A stretch of 64,000 nt of DNA, taken from contig CAZLRF010000023.1 in NCBI GenBank assembly GCA_964561785.1, forward strand, positions 1 to 64,000, given 5' to 3'. The notes under the pieces were generated by a model. It did not search any database. It was not told where the DNA came from and saw only the letters and a program-made list of their open reading frames with translations. Made by a program: the position numbers and the translations under genes. Origin of the DNA: DATBSL01 sp964561785. Its GTDB lineage: Bacteria > Acidobacteriota > Vicinamibacteria > Fen-336. Shown here in pieces: positions 1 through 7,378 of this stretch. Each line of letters begins with the position of its first letter. The stretch's first letter is position 1.

Positions 1-18
1 AGCCCGAAGGGCCGGGCT
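1..18 (-). terminator. Hairpin at the end of the dap operon, probable terminator
   Basis: Bases 1-6 and 13-18 are perfectly complementary (6 bp, all but one pair G-C) around a 6-base loop. On the minus strand the hairpin begins directly at the dapD stop codon. A following T-run, needed to call an intrinsic terminator, would lie outside the window, so this is only a likely terminator. Confidence 0.4.
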
Positions 19-872
19 CAGCGCAGCCACGCCTCGAGCTCCGTGCGCGCGTCGGTCTTCCCGTCGCGGTACTTGACGATCACCGGCGTCGCGAGGGAGA
101 GACCCCACGCTGGTCCGGTGCCCGCCGTCACCGCCCGCGAGCCCGGCACGACCACCGCCCCCTCCGGGACGACGAGGGGCCAGCCGCCCTCCGGCCGGAG
201 GATCCGAGCGTTCGGCAGGTCGTAGAGGGGCGTGGAGGCGGTGAGGATCGTGCCGGCCGCGATCACCGCCCGCTGCTTGACGATCGTGCCCTCGAACAGG
301 CCGGTGAGGCCCCCGAGGAGCACCTCGTCCTCGACGACCACCGGCAGAGCCCCCACCGGCTCGAGGACACCCCCGATCTGGACGCCCGCGCTCACGTGGA
401 CGCGCCGGCCGACCTGGGCGCACGAGCCGACGAGGGCGTGCGAGTCGATCATCGTGCCCTCGTCCACGTACGCCCCCACGTTGACGTACATCGGCGGCAT
501 GCAGACGACGCCGCGTCCGAGGTAGGCCCCGTCGCGCACCGCGGAGCCGCCGGGCACGATGCGGACGCCGGCCGCGGCGTCGAGCCTCTTGAGGGGCAGC
601 GTGTCCTTGTCGAAGAAGGGGAGCCGCCCGTGGTCCATGGAGGCGTCGGCCAGGTCGCCGTGGCGGAAGCCGAGGAGGATCCCCTGCTTGACCCAGGCAT
701 TCACCTGCCAGCCGGTCGGAGACGTCGGGTCCGGCTGGGCGGCGCGAACCTCGCCGCGGGAGAGCAGGGCGCGCAGCTCCGCGAAGGCCGCGCGAGCCGC
801 TTCCCGGTCCGGGACCGCATCCGGTGCGGCGAGCGCCTCGATGCGCGAGCGGAGCGACTCGATACCGCTCAC
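18..872 (-). CDS. dapD: 2,3,4,5-tetrahydropyridine-2,6-dicarboxylate N-succinyltransferase
   Basis: DapD transfers succinate from succinyl-CoA to tetrahydrodipicolinate in the succinylase branch of lysine and meso-diaminopimelate synthesis; a cytoplasmic trimer in the family. The 284-residue protein has the expected length. The N-terminal helical part (about 1-90) contains WQVNAWVKQGILLGFR, and the rest is a left-handed beta-helix of hexapeptide repeats with the family blocks PMYVNVGAYVDEGTMIDSHA and GGVLEPVGALPVVVEDEVL. I chose the GTG at 872 because it overlaps the dapA stop as GTGA, giving translational coupling; a much longer reading frame upstream in this phase is only antisense/out-of-frame dapA sequence. 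It is the last gene of asd-lysC-dapB-dapA-dapD, so the operon carries early and middle steps of the pathway. Confidence 0.95.
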   Translation of the reverse strand: MSGIESLRSRIEALAAPDAVPDREAARAAFAELRALLSRGEVRAAQPDPTSPTGWQVNAWVKQGILLGFRHGDLADASMDHGRLPFFDKDTLPLKRLDAAAGVRIVPGGSAVRDGAYLGRGVVCMPPMYVNVGAYVDEGTMIDSHALVGSCAQVGRRVHVSAGVQIGGVLEPVGALPVVVEDEVLLGGLTGLFEGTIVKQRAVIAAGTILTASTPLYDLPNARILRPEGGWPLVVPEGAVVVPGSRAVTAGTGPAWGLSLATPVIVKYRDGKTDARTELEAWLR

Positions 873-1771
873 GCGCGGGCTCCCGCGGGGACGAGGCCGG
901 CCGCGGCCAGCACCCGCTCGAGCTTCTCGCGGGTCTCGGCGCGCGGGGGGACCATCGGGAGGCGGTACGTCTCCTCGAGGAGCCCCATCCGCGCCATGGC
1001 CGCCTTCACCGGGATCGGGTTGGACTCGGCGAAGTTCGCGAGCATGAGCGGCAGCAGCCGCGCGTGGACCTCGCGGGCGGCGTCGAAGTCGTTTCGCTCC
1101 GCGGCCTCGACCATCCGCGCCATCTCGGCCGGGACCTCGTTCGACGCGACCGAGACGACGCCGCGGGCGCCCACCGCCATCGCGGGGAGGGTGAGGGCGT
1201 CGTCGCCCGAGAGGACGATGAAGCCCTCGGGCACCGACCGCACGACCTCGCAGATCTGCGTCATGTTGCCCGAGGCCTCCTTGACGCCGATCACCGTCGG
1301 GATCGCCGCGAGGCGGGCGAGGGTCGCGGGGTCCACGTTGCAGCCCGTGCGGCCGGGGACGTTGTAGACGACGATCGGCAGCGGCGTCGCCTCGGCGACG
1401 GCTTCGTAGTGCCGGACGAGCCCGTCCGGCGTGGGCTTGTTGTAATAGGGGGTCACCGAGAGCAGGCCGTCCGCCCCGGCCGCGTGCATCGCCCTCGCCG
1501 ACTCGGCCACCTCGCGACTGTCGTAGCCTCCCGCGCCGGCGAGCACCGGCACCCGGCCCCCGGCCTCCGCGACCACCAGCTCGACCACGCGCCGCCGTTC
1601 CTGCGCCGACAGCGTGGGCGCCTCGCCCGTCGTGCCGCACGGCACGAGGAAGTGGACGCCCGCCTCCACCTGCCGCCGGGCGAGCCGGCGCACCGCCGCC
1701 TCGTCGATCGCGCCCGCCGCCGTGAACGGCGTGACGAGCGCCGTCCCCACCCCCGTGAACGGTGTCCGCAT
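869..1771 (-). CDS. dapA: 4-hydroxy-tetrahydrodipicolinate synthase
   Basis: DapA condenses pyruvate with aspartate-semialdehyde, the committed step to lysine and diaminopimelate. The 300-residue TIM barrel has the family's normal size. Visible signatures are PCGTTGEAPTLS near residue 45, the Tyr region YNVPGRTGCN near 135, and the Schiff-base lysine in VIGVKEASGN near 162. The ATG at 1771 is preceded by an AGGAGG ribosome-binding site. Its stop overlaps the dapD GTG. It lies 32 bases after dapB and is co-directional with the whole operon. Residues that set lysine feedback sensitivity cannot be judged by eye. Confidence 0.96.
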   Translation of the reverse strand: MRTPFTGVGTALVTPFTAAGAIDEAAVRRLARRQVEAGVHFLVPCGTTGEAPTLSAQERRRVVELVVAEAGGRVPVLAGAGGYDSREVAESARAMHAAGADGLLSVTPYYNKPTPDGLVRHYEAVAEATPLPIVVYNVPGRTGCNVDPATLARLAAIPTVIGVKEASGNMTQICEVVRSVPEGFIVLSGDDALTLPAMAVGARGVVSVASNEVPAEMARMVEAAERNDFDAAREVHARLLPLMLANFAESNPIPVKAAMARMGLLEETYRLPMVPPRAETREKLERVLAAAGLVPAGARA

Positions 1772-1803
1772 CGAGCCCTCCTGTCTCCCGCCGAAGCGGC
1801 CGT

Positions 1804-2496
1804 CTACGACATCCCCAGGACGTCCCGCATCGTGAACCAGCCCTTCCTCCCGACCACCCAGCGCGCCGCCGCGAGCGCACCGTGGGCGAACGTCGCCCGG
1901 TCCCTGACGGTGTGCGTGAGCGCCAGCGTCTCCGCCGGCCCGTCGAAGCCGACCGTGTGCGTGCCCGGGACGAAGCCGGCGCGGGTCGAGGAGACGTCCA
2001 CCGGCCGACCGAGCCCGCCCCGCTCGAGCGCGCGCGCCAGGGCGAGCGCGGTGCCCGAGGGGGCGTCCCTCTTGGCCGCGTGGTGCGCCTCGTGGATGAA
2101 GGCCCCGTAGGCGGGGGAGCCGGCCAGCAGGCGGGCGGCCGTCTCGCACAGCGCGTCGAGGACGTTCGCCCCGAGCGAGAAGTTGGCGGCGAGGACCGCG
2201 GCCCCGCCCGAGCGCAGGACGGCCTCCCGCAGCTCGGCTTCGCGCTCTCCGAGACCCGTGGTCCCGACGACGAGGGCGATCCCGCGGGCGGCGAGCCGGG
2301 GCAGCGTCTCGAGGCACGCCGGCGGCGTCGAGAAGTCGACGGCCACCTCCACGCCCCGCCAGCGTTCGTCGTCCGCGCCGCGGCCGCCCTCGTTCGCGGC
2401 GCGGTCGAGGATGCCCGCCACCTCGAATCCGCACGCGGGGGCGTGCTGCGCCACCAGCCGTCCCATCCGCCCGTGGCCGACTACCAGGAGGCGCAC
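1804..2496 (-). CDS. dapB: 4-hydroxy-tetrahydrodipicolinate reductase
   Basis: DapB reduces the DapA product with NAD(P)H. Its N-terminus RLLVVGHGRMGRLV is the dinucleotide-binding glycine motif, and EAHHAAKRDAPSGTA near residue 130 is the family's catalytic signature (His-His, Lys, and the substrate-binding SGTA). The protein is 230 residues, slightly shorter than most DapB because loops in the N-terminal domain are compact. The GTG at 2496 is the only start placed directly before the Rossmann motif. It follows the lysC stop by 8 bases, and the stop-codon region of lysC (TGAGG) supplies a plausible ribosome-binding site, so coupling to lysC is likely. Confidence 0.93.
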   Translation of the reverse strand: MRLLVVGHGRMGRLVAQHAPACGFEVAGILDRAANEGGRGADDERWRGVEVAVDFSTPPACLETLPRLAARGIALVVGTTGLGEREAELREAVLRSGGAAVLAANFSLGANVLDALCETAARLLAGSPAYGAFIHEAHHAAKRDAPSGTALALARALERGGLGRPVDVSSTRAGFVPGTHTVGFDGPAETLALTHTVRDRATFAHGALAAARWVVGRKGWFTMRDVLGMS

Positions 2497-2504
2497 GGGC
2501 GGCC

Positions 2505-3887
2505 TCAGGCGGTGGCGAGCGCCTCGCGCTCGCCCGGAGCGTCCTCGAAGAAGCGGCGGTGGAGGCCCCGCATGGCCGCGGCGACGTCCGCCTCGCGGAG
2601 CACCACCGTGATGTTCTTGCGCGAGCCGCCCTGCGAGACCATGGCGAGGGGGATCCCGTCGAGGGCGGACAGGACGCGGGTGGCGAGGTGGGCGTCCGTG
2701 CGGAGCCTCTCCCCGACCGCGCAGACGATCGCCATGCTCTCCTCGCACGCGACGTCGGCGAAGGCGCGCAGCTCGGCGAGGATCGCGTCGAGCGAGCGGC
2801 GGTCGTCGATCGTGACGGAGACGCTGACCTCCGACGTCGTGACGACGTCGACGCTCGTCCGGAAGCGCTCGAACACCTCGAAGACCCGTCGCAGGAAGCC
2901 GTAGGCCATCAGCATGCGCGTCGAGGCGATGTCGATCCGGACGAGCCCGCGCTTGCAGGCGATCGCGGCCGGCCCGTCGCCGCCTTCCGGGACGGAGCGC
3001 GTGATCAGGGTGCCGGGCGAGGCGGGACGCTGCGCGTTCAGGATGCGCACCGGGATGCCGAGAGAGACCGCGGGGAGGATCGTGCTCGGGTGGAGAACCT
3101 TGGCCCCGAAGTAGGCGAGCTCGGAGGCCTCGTCGAAGCTGAGCTGCGGCACCACCCTCGGCCCGTCGACCACGCGCGGGTCGGCGGTGAGCATGCCGTC
3201 GACGTCCGTCCAGATCTGGATCTCCTCGGCGGCGAGGCCGGCGCCGAAGAGGGCGGCCGAGTAGTCCGAGCCGCCGCGGCCGAGCGTGGTGGTGAGGCCG
3301 GCCGCGGTGGCGCCGACGAACCCGCCGGTGACCGCCACCGCACCCTCCGCGAGGAGGGGCGCGACGTGAGAGCGCAGGCGCTCGTCGGTCGCGGCGCGGT
3401 CGGGCGCGGCGGCCCCGTGCCGCGCGTCGGTGACGAGGATGCGTCGGGGGTCGAGCCAGCGGGAGGGGACGGAGGCGTCCTCGAGGGCGGCGGCCACGAC
3501 CCGGCTGCTGGCCAGCTCCCCGAACGAGGCGATGAGGTCGCAGGAGCGCGGGGAGACCTCCTCGACCACCGCGAGGGCGTGGACGACCGCGTCGAGCTCG
3601 CGGAAGAGGGCGTCGATCGCGGCGAGGAGATCCGCCCGCCTCTCCGGTGCGCGGACGAGGACGGACATCGCCTCGTGCCGCCGGTGCAGCTCGGCCACGG
3701 CCGCCCGGGCGCCCGCGGCGTCCCCCGTCTCGGCCTGCCGGGCGAGGCCGAGCAGGGCGTCCGTCACCCCGGAGAGGGCCGAGACGACCACGAGGCGAGG
3801 CCGCGCTTCCCCGGCGACGATCGACGCGAGGCGCCGGACGGCCTCCACGTCCCGGACCGAGGTCCCTCCGAACTTCATCACGATCAC
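2505..3887 (-). CDS. lysC: Aspartate kinase
   Basis: LysC phosphorylates aspartate, the first step towards lysine, threonine and methionine. MKFGGTSVRDVEAVRRL at the N-terminus is the kinase signature; GRGGSDYSAALFGAGL near residue 200 belongs to the catalytic amino-acid-kinase fold. The C-terminal 150 residues hold two ACT domains (VRIDIASTRM and LAMVSQGGSRKNITVVL), the usual site of lysine or threonine feedback. It is 460 residues with no homoserine dehydrogenase fused, so monofunctional. The GTG at 3887 sits 3 bases after the asd stop; an ATG at 3878, giving MKFGGTS, is an equally good start and three codons shorter. Second gene of the asd operon. Confidence 0.95.
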   Translation of the reverse strand: MIVMKFGGTSVRDVEAVRRLASIVAGEARPRLVVVSALSGVTDALLGLARQAETGDAAGARAAVAELHRRHEAMSVLVRAPERRADLLAAIDALFRELDAVVHALAVVEEVSPRSCDLIASFGELASSRVVAAALEDASVPSRWLDPRRILVTDARHGAAAPDRAATDERLRSHVAPLLAEGAVAVTGGFVGATAAGLTTTLGRGGSDYSAALFGAGLAAEEIQIWTDVDGMLTADPRVVDGPRVVPQLSFDEASELAYFGAKVLHPSTILPAVSLGIPVRILNAQRPASPGTLITRSVPEGGDGPAAIACKRGLVRIDIASTRMLMAYGFLRRVFEVFERFRTSVDVVTTSEVSVSVTIDDRRSLDAILAELRAFADVACEESMAIVCAVGERLRTDAHLATRVLSALDGIPLAMVSQGGSRKNITVVLREADVAAAMRGLHRRFFEDAPGEREALATA

Positions 3888-3890
3888 GGC

Positions 3891-4943
3891 TCAGCCCTCG
3901 AGCAGGCCTTCGGCCTGCATCAGCTCGGCGTTGAGGACCGCCGCGCCCGCGGCGCCGCGCACGGTGTTGTGGCCGAGGGTGACGAACTTCCAGCCGAGGA
4001 CCGGGCAGGGTCGCAGCCGGCCGACCGACACGGTCATGCCGCGCCCGCGGCCGGCGTCGAAGCGCGGCTGCGGGCGGTTCGGCAGGTCGAGATAGAGGAC
4101 CGGGTGCTCCGGCGCCGAGGGGAGCCCCAGGCGCTGGGGAGCCCCCGAGAACGTCTCGAAGGCGAGGCGCAGATCCGCCGCGGAGGGCGTCTCGTCGAGG
4201 GCCACCGAGACGGTCATGGTGTGGCCGTCGACCACCGGCACCCGGCTGGTGTGGGCGCTCACCGTCACCGGGTGAATCTCGACGCTCTCGCCGCGCAGGG
4301 CGCCGAGGATCTTGCGGGCCTCGGTCTCGATCTTCTCCTCCTCGCCGGAGATGAACGGGATCACGTTGCCGAGGATGTCGAGCGAGGGCACGCCGGGCCA
4401 GCCCGCGCCCGAGACCGCCTGCATCGTGCTCACGAGGCACGAGCGCAGGCCGAACCGGCGCAGGGGGGCGAGCGCCATGGTCAGGACGACCGTCGAGCAG
4501 TTCGGGTTGGTGACGATCGCGCCGCGGCCGCCGCGCCGCCTCGCCTGGGCCTTCAGCAGGGCGAGGTGCTCGGCGTTCACCTCGGGCACCAGCAGGGGCA
4601 CCGTCGGGTCCATGCGGTGGTTGCGCGCGTTGCTCACCACGAGGTGCCCGGCGTCCGCGAAGGCCCGCTCGAGCTCGCCCGCGACGTTCGCGTCGAGGGC
4701 GGAGAAGACGAGGCGGGGGCCGACGCCGGGGGTGGCGGGCTCCACCGTCCGCTCCCCGATGCCCTCGGGCATCGGCGTCTCGAGCCGCCACGGGGCGGCC
4801 TCCGCGTAGCGCTTGCCCTCCGAGCGCTCGCTGGCCGCGAGCCAGACGAGCTCGAACCAGGGGTGCCCCGCGAGCTGGTTGATGAACTGCTGGCCGACCA
4901 TGCCCGTCGCCCCCAGCACCCCGACCTCGATCCGCTTCCGCAT
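3891..4943 (-). CDS. asd: Aspartate-semialdehyde dehydrogenase
   Basis: Asd reduces aspartyl phosphate to aspartate-semialdehyde using NADPH, the branch point for lysine, threonine and methionine. The N-terminus VGVLGATGMVGQQFIN is the nucleotide-binding motif and NPNCSTVVLT near residue 150 carries the catalytic cysteine. SGAGWPGV and the overall 350-residue length match the archaeal/fungal-type ASADH branch rather than the enterobacterial type. The ATG at 4943 follows a GAGGAGAG ribosome-binding site. It is the first structural gene of the operon, downstream of a promoter, a leader ORF and a large hairpin at 4961-5004, which suggests regulation by attenuation. Confidence 0.95.
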   Translation of the reverse strand: MRKRIEVGVLGATGMVGQQFINQLAGHPWFELVWLAASERSEGKRYAEAAPWRLETPMPEGIGERTVEPATPGVGPRLVFSALDANVAGELERAFADAGHLVVSNARNHRMDPTVPLLVPEVNAEHLALLKAQARRRGGRGAIVTNPNCSTVVLTMALAPLRRFGLRSCLVSTMQAVSGAGWPGVPSLDILGNVIPFISGEEEKIETEARKILGALRGESVEIHPVTVSAHTSRVPVVDGHTMTVSVALDETPSAADLRLAFETFSGAPQRLGLPSAPEHPVLYLDLPNRPQPRFDAGRGRGMTVSVGRLRPCPVLGWKFVTLGHNTVRGAAGAAVLNAELMQAEGLLEG

Positions 4944-4960
4944 CGCTCTCCTCGTCGCCC

Positions 4961-5004
4961 GAAAACACGAAACCCGCCGGCGGCTTTCGCCGCGTCGGCG
5001 GGTT
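4961..5004 (-). terminator. Attenuator-like terminator hairpin upstream of asd
   Basis: On the minus strand, arms at 5004-4996 and 4979-4971 pair over 9 bp; after a 2-base bulge the inner 5-bp stem closes on a GAAA tetraloop. A T-rich stretch (TCGTGTTTT) follows at 4970-4962. It sits between a short leader ORF and asd, 18 bases before the asd start, exactly where an amino-acid-operon attenuator would be. A small competing hairpin (5004-5017, 5-bp stem) abuts and shares one base with it. Termination is inferred from structure only. Confidence 0.6.
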
Positions 5005-5030
5005 CGGGTGCTCCCGATGGGTCCCTGCTT

Positions 5031-5129
5031 CTAGGTCACCGGGTGCGGGACGCCCAGACCGCCGACGAGGCGACTCGTGCGCTTTCGAGTGGCCCGCTTT
5101 CGAGCGGTGGGCATCGCCGTCCGGCTCAT
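5031..5129 (-). CDS. Putative leader peptide of the asd operon
   Basis: This 32-codon ORF begins MSRTAMPTARKRATRKRTSR and ends VT followed by TAG. It lies between the promoter at 5139-5167 and the terminator hairpin at 4961-5004. The peptide has 6 Arg, 5 Thr and 2 Lys, and the centre of the ORF carries an imperfect direct repeat encoding ARKR/TRKR. Threonine and lysine are end products of the pathway started by asd-lysC, so a ribosome stalling here could report their supply; this is inference. The start ATG is only about 3 bases from the expected transcription start, so translation would be nearly leaderless. A second in-frame ATG lies at 5114. Confidence 0.45.
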   Translation of the reverse strand: MSRTAMPTARKRATRKRTSRLVGGLGVPHPVT

Positions 5130-5138
5130 GATCGGCGG

Positions 5139-5167
5139 AGTATAGGGAGGTCGGGTGCCGCCGTCAA
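5139..5167 (-). promoter_or_regulatory. Sigma70-type promoter of the asd-lysC-dapBAD operon
   Basis: A TTGACG -35 box (5167-5162) and a TATACT -10 box (5144-5139) are separated by exactly 17 bases. The predicted start is near 5132, three bases before the leader ATG. This is among the best consensus promoters in the window. Confidence 0.75.
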
Positions 5168-5194
5168 GTGCGGCGAGTCACGAGAGTCACGAGC

Positions 5195-6514
5195 TCAGCG
5201 GCTCGCCCCGCGCCGCACGACGCGGTTCGCCTGCCCCTCGTCGACGACGGCGTCGTCCTTTCCCACGATCGCGAGGCAGGCGCTCGTGCCGCCGCCGAGG
5301 CGCAGGTCGGCTCCGCCCGCGGTGTCGAGGCCGCGGAAGGAGTTGCCGAGGACGAGACACCGTTCGGTCTCGTCCACGTCGAGTCCCCGCGCGGCCCGCC
5401 CGGAGAGGCGGTTCATCCCGAGCTTCGGCCGCGCCGCCCCGACGAGGGTCACCCCGCTCGCGACCGCGTCCGCGCCGCTCCCGAGCGCGAGGCGGTTGCG
5501 GGTGGCCCACACCACCGTGCCCCCCGGCGCCGGGGAGGCGTCGATCGGGTCCTGGAAGAGCACCCCGTCGCCGAAGCCCGGGGCGAAGGGCAGGAGCGCG
5601 CCCTCGTTGTCGTCCACGAGGATCCCGCTCGATCGCGAGGGGACGCCGTCGAGGTTCTGCAGGACCTGGACGCCGCGGGCGCTCGTCGTCCAGCGGTTCC
5701 CCCGCACGAGGACGTGCGAGAGGTCGACGTCGATCACGTCCACGGCCACCGCCGCGCGGATGCGGCTCGTCTCCACCTCCACCCGAGCTCCCGTGAGCTC
5801 CCACACGGGCGCGCCCCCGAGGACGCCGAGGATCTCGGAGTCCGCGAGGCGGAAGCGGCCGCGGGCGGGGAAGACGGGGTAGGGCTCGGCGCCGTCGGGG
5901 TCGAAGAGGAGGCCGGAGAACTCGACGCCGTGGAAGGTCGTGGTCTCGAGCTCGCTCGCCGGGTCGCGCTCGGCCTCGATGCGCACGCGGCTCACCTCGA
6001 AGTCGACGCTCCGCCTGCCCGTCAGGAGGATCGCGCCCCTCAGCTCGTACGCCGGGTCGAACCCCTCGAGGAGCGTCCAGCCGGTGGTCGGCCGCGAGCC
6101 CTCCGGCGGGGCGGGGACGAGGATCCCGAGATCGCGGATCGACGCGCGGCCCTCGACGAGCTGGAGGAGGTAGGGCCAGGGGCCCTCGTCGGGGTCGAAC
6201 GGGTCCGTCCGGAAGAAGCCGTCCCGCCCGCTGACCGGCAGGTCGGGCAGGGCCTGCAGGACGGTGGCCCGTGGCCCGGCCCCCCGGAGCGTCCCCCGGA
6301 AGTCGCGGACGCGCAGGATCCCCGTTCGGAAGACGCCGGGGCACAGCCTCACCTGGCAGGGGCGCACGGCCCCGGAGCAGCGCTCGAGCGCCGCCTGGAG
6401 GAGGGCGGTGTCGTCGTCGCCCCCGGGGGCGAGGCAGGCCGGGGGCTGCGCGGCGCCGGGGGACGCGGCGGCGACGAGCGCGGCGAGGGCCGCGGCGCGG
6501 GCGAGTCGGTGCAT
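5195..6514 (-). CDS. Secreted right-handed beta-helix protein
   Basis: A 439-residue protein with a clear Sec signal peptide (MHRLARAAALAALVAAASPG, cleavage likely after GAAQ or nearby). The mature part starts with CLAPGGDDDTALLQAALERC and contains many short repeats of the form 'v.d..f.gnr', such as GILRVRDFRGTLRGAG and ILVDDNEGALL, typical of pectate-lyase-like parallel beta-helix proteins that begin with a 'GDDTAALQ' pectate-lyase-3 segment. I see no complete catalytic signature, so polysaccharide lyase, hydrolase or a purely structural adhesin are all possible. GAGGAGG lies 5 bases before the ATG. It stands alone between the asd promoter and an SDR gene; an extended -10-like site lies at 6562-6572. 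Confidence 0.7.
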   Translation of the reverse strand: MHRLARAAALAALVAAASPGAAQPPACLAPGGDDDTALLQAALERCSGAVRPCQVRLCPGVFRTGILRVRDFRGTLRGAGPRATVLQALPDLPVSGRDGFFRTDPFDPDEGPWPYLLQLVEGRASIRDLGILVPAPPEGSRPTTGWTLLEGFDPAYELRGAILLTGRRSVDFEVSRVRIEAERDPASELETTTFHGVEFSGLLFDPDGAEPYPVFPARGRFRLADSEILGVLGGAPVWELTGARVEVETSRIRAAVAVDVIDVDLSHVLVRGNRWTTSARGVQVLQNLDGVPSRSSGILVDDNEGALLPFAPGFGDGVLFQDPIDASPAPGGTVVWATRNRLALGSGADAVASGVTLVGAARPKLGMNRLSGRAARGLDVDETERCLVLGNSFRGLDTAGGADLRLGGGTSACLAIVGKDDAVVDEGQANRVVRRGASR

Positions 6515-6561
6515 GGGGGCCTCCTCGGAGGAGCGGCTCCCGGAGGGGGAGAGCCTGTTCG

Positions 6562-6572
6562 ATCGTATCAGG
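6562..6572 (-). promoter_or_regulatory. Extended -10-like element before the beta-helix gene
   Basis: On the minus strand this reads CCTGATACGAT, a TGnTACGAT extended -10 about 48 bases upstream of the ATG at 6514. The identical 11-mer lies upstream of the gene at 23884-24513. No convincing -35 is present. Confidence 0.4.
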
Positions 6573-6585
6573 AAAGGGGGCGTGG

Positions 6586-7359
6586 TCAGACCCACCCGCC
6601 GTCCACGACGTAGCTCTGGTTGGTGATGGCGGAGGAGTCGTCCGCGGCGAGGAAGAGCACGAGGCGCGCGACGTCCTCGGGGACGAGCTCCCGCTCGAGC
6701 GCCTGGCGCGATCGGATGAGCGCGCGATACTCGGGCGTGTACCACAGCCGCCGCTGGCGCTCGGTCGCGATCGCGCCGGGCATGACGCAGTTGACCCGGA
6801 TCCCCCGGCGGCCCAGCTCGTGGGCGAGGGTCCGCGTGAGCCCCACGATCGCCGCCTTGGCCGTGACGTAGGCGGGCAGGCCGGTCGAGGGGATCACCCA
6901 CGCGATCGAGCCGAGGTTCACGATCGAGCCCCCGCCCGTGCGGGCCATGCCCGGGACGACCGCCTGGGCCGCGAAGAACTGGTGGCGCAGGTTCACCGCC
7001 ATGCGCTCGTCCCAGTACTCGGGGGTGACGTCCTCGAAGCGGTGGCGGTCGTCGCTCGCCGCGTTGTTGACGAGCACGCGCAGGGGGCCGAGACGGGCCT
7101 CGGCCTCCGCCACCGCCGCCCGGAGGGCGCCCGTGTCCACGAGATCGCAGCCGAGAAAGAGCGGCTCTCCCCCCGCGGCGCCGGCGAGGGCTCCGGCGAG
7201 GGCGCGGCCGCCCGCCTCGTCGCGGTCGAGGAAGGCGACCTTCGACCCCTGCGCCGCGAAGTGCTCGACGATCGAGGCCCCGATGCCGCTCGCTCCCCCG
7301 GTGACGAGGACGGTCCGTCCCTCGAGGCTCGGGTAGCGGGCGTAGCGGGGGCCCTCCAT
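6586..7359 (-). CDS. SDR-family NAD(P)-dependent oxidoreductase
   Basis: A classical short-chain dehydrogenase/reductase of 257 residues. Cofactor motif TGGASGIG near residue 20, NNAA near 95, active-site serine in NLGSIAWV near 140, and the catalytic Tyr-Lys pair in YVTAKAA near 153-157. The Asp after the second beta strand (AFLDRDEAGG) suggests NAD(H) rather than NADPH preference. Substrate cannot be assigned; sugar or hydroxy-acid dehydrogenases are common in this subgroup. TAAGAT lies 8 bases before the ATG, so the mRNA may be leaderless. It is followed on the other side by alr in the same direction, but the 19-base gap does not prove co-transcription. Confidence 0.85.
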   Translation of the reverse strand: MEGPRYARYPSLEGRTVLVTGGASGIGASIVEHFAAQGSKVAFLDRDEAGGRALAGALAGAAGGEPLFLGCDLVDTGALRAAVAEAEARLGPLRVLVNNAASDDRHRFEDVTPEYWDERMAVNLRHQFFAAQAVVPGMARTGGGSIVNLGSIAWVIPSTGLPAYVTAKAAIVGLTRTLAHELGRRGIRVNCVMPGAIATERQRRLWYTPEYRALIRSRQALERELVPEDVARLVLFLAADDSSAITNQSYVVDGGWV

Positions 7360-7378
7360 GGCCGCGGATCTTAGCGCG

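Noticed and set aside
18..4968. Very long reading frames antisense to or out of phase with the asd-lysC-dap genes
   Set aside because: They arise from high GC content. Their translations are Arg/Gly/Pro-rich low-complexity sequence, whereas the dap, lysC and asd frames show full family motifs.
4944..5130. Lysine riboswitch before asd
   Set aside because: None of the conserved lysine-aptamer segments are seen; a leader ORF and terminator explain the region better.
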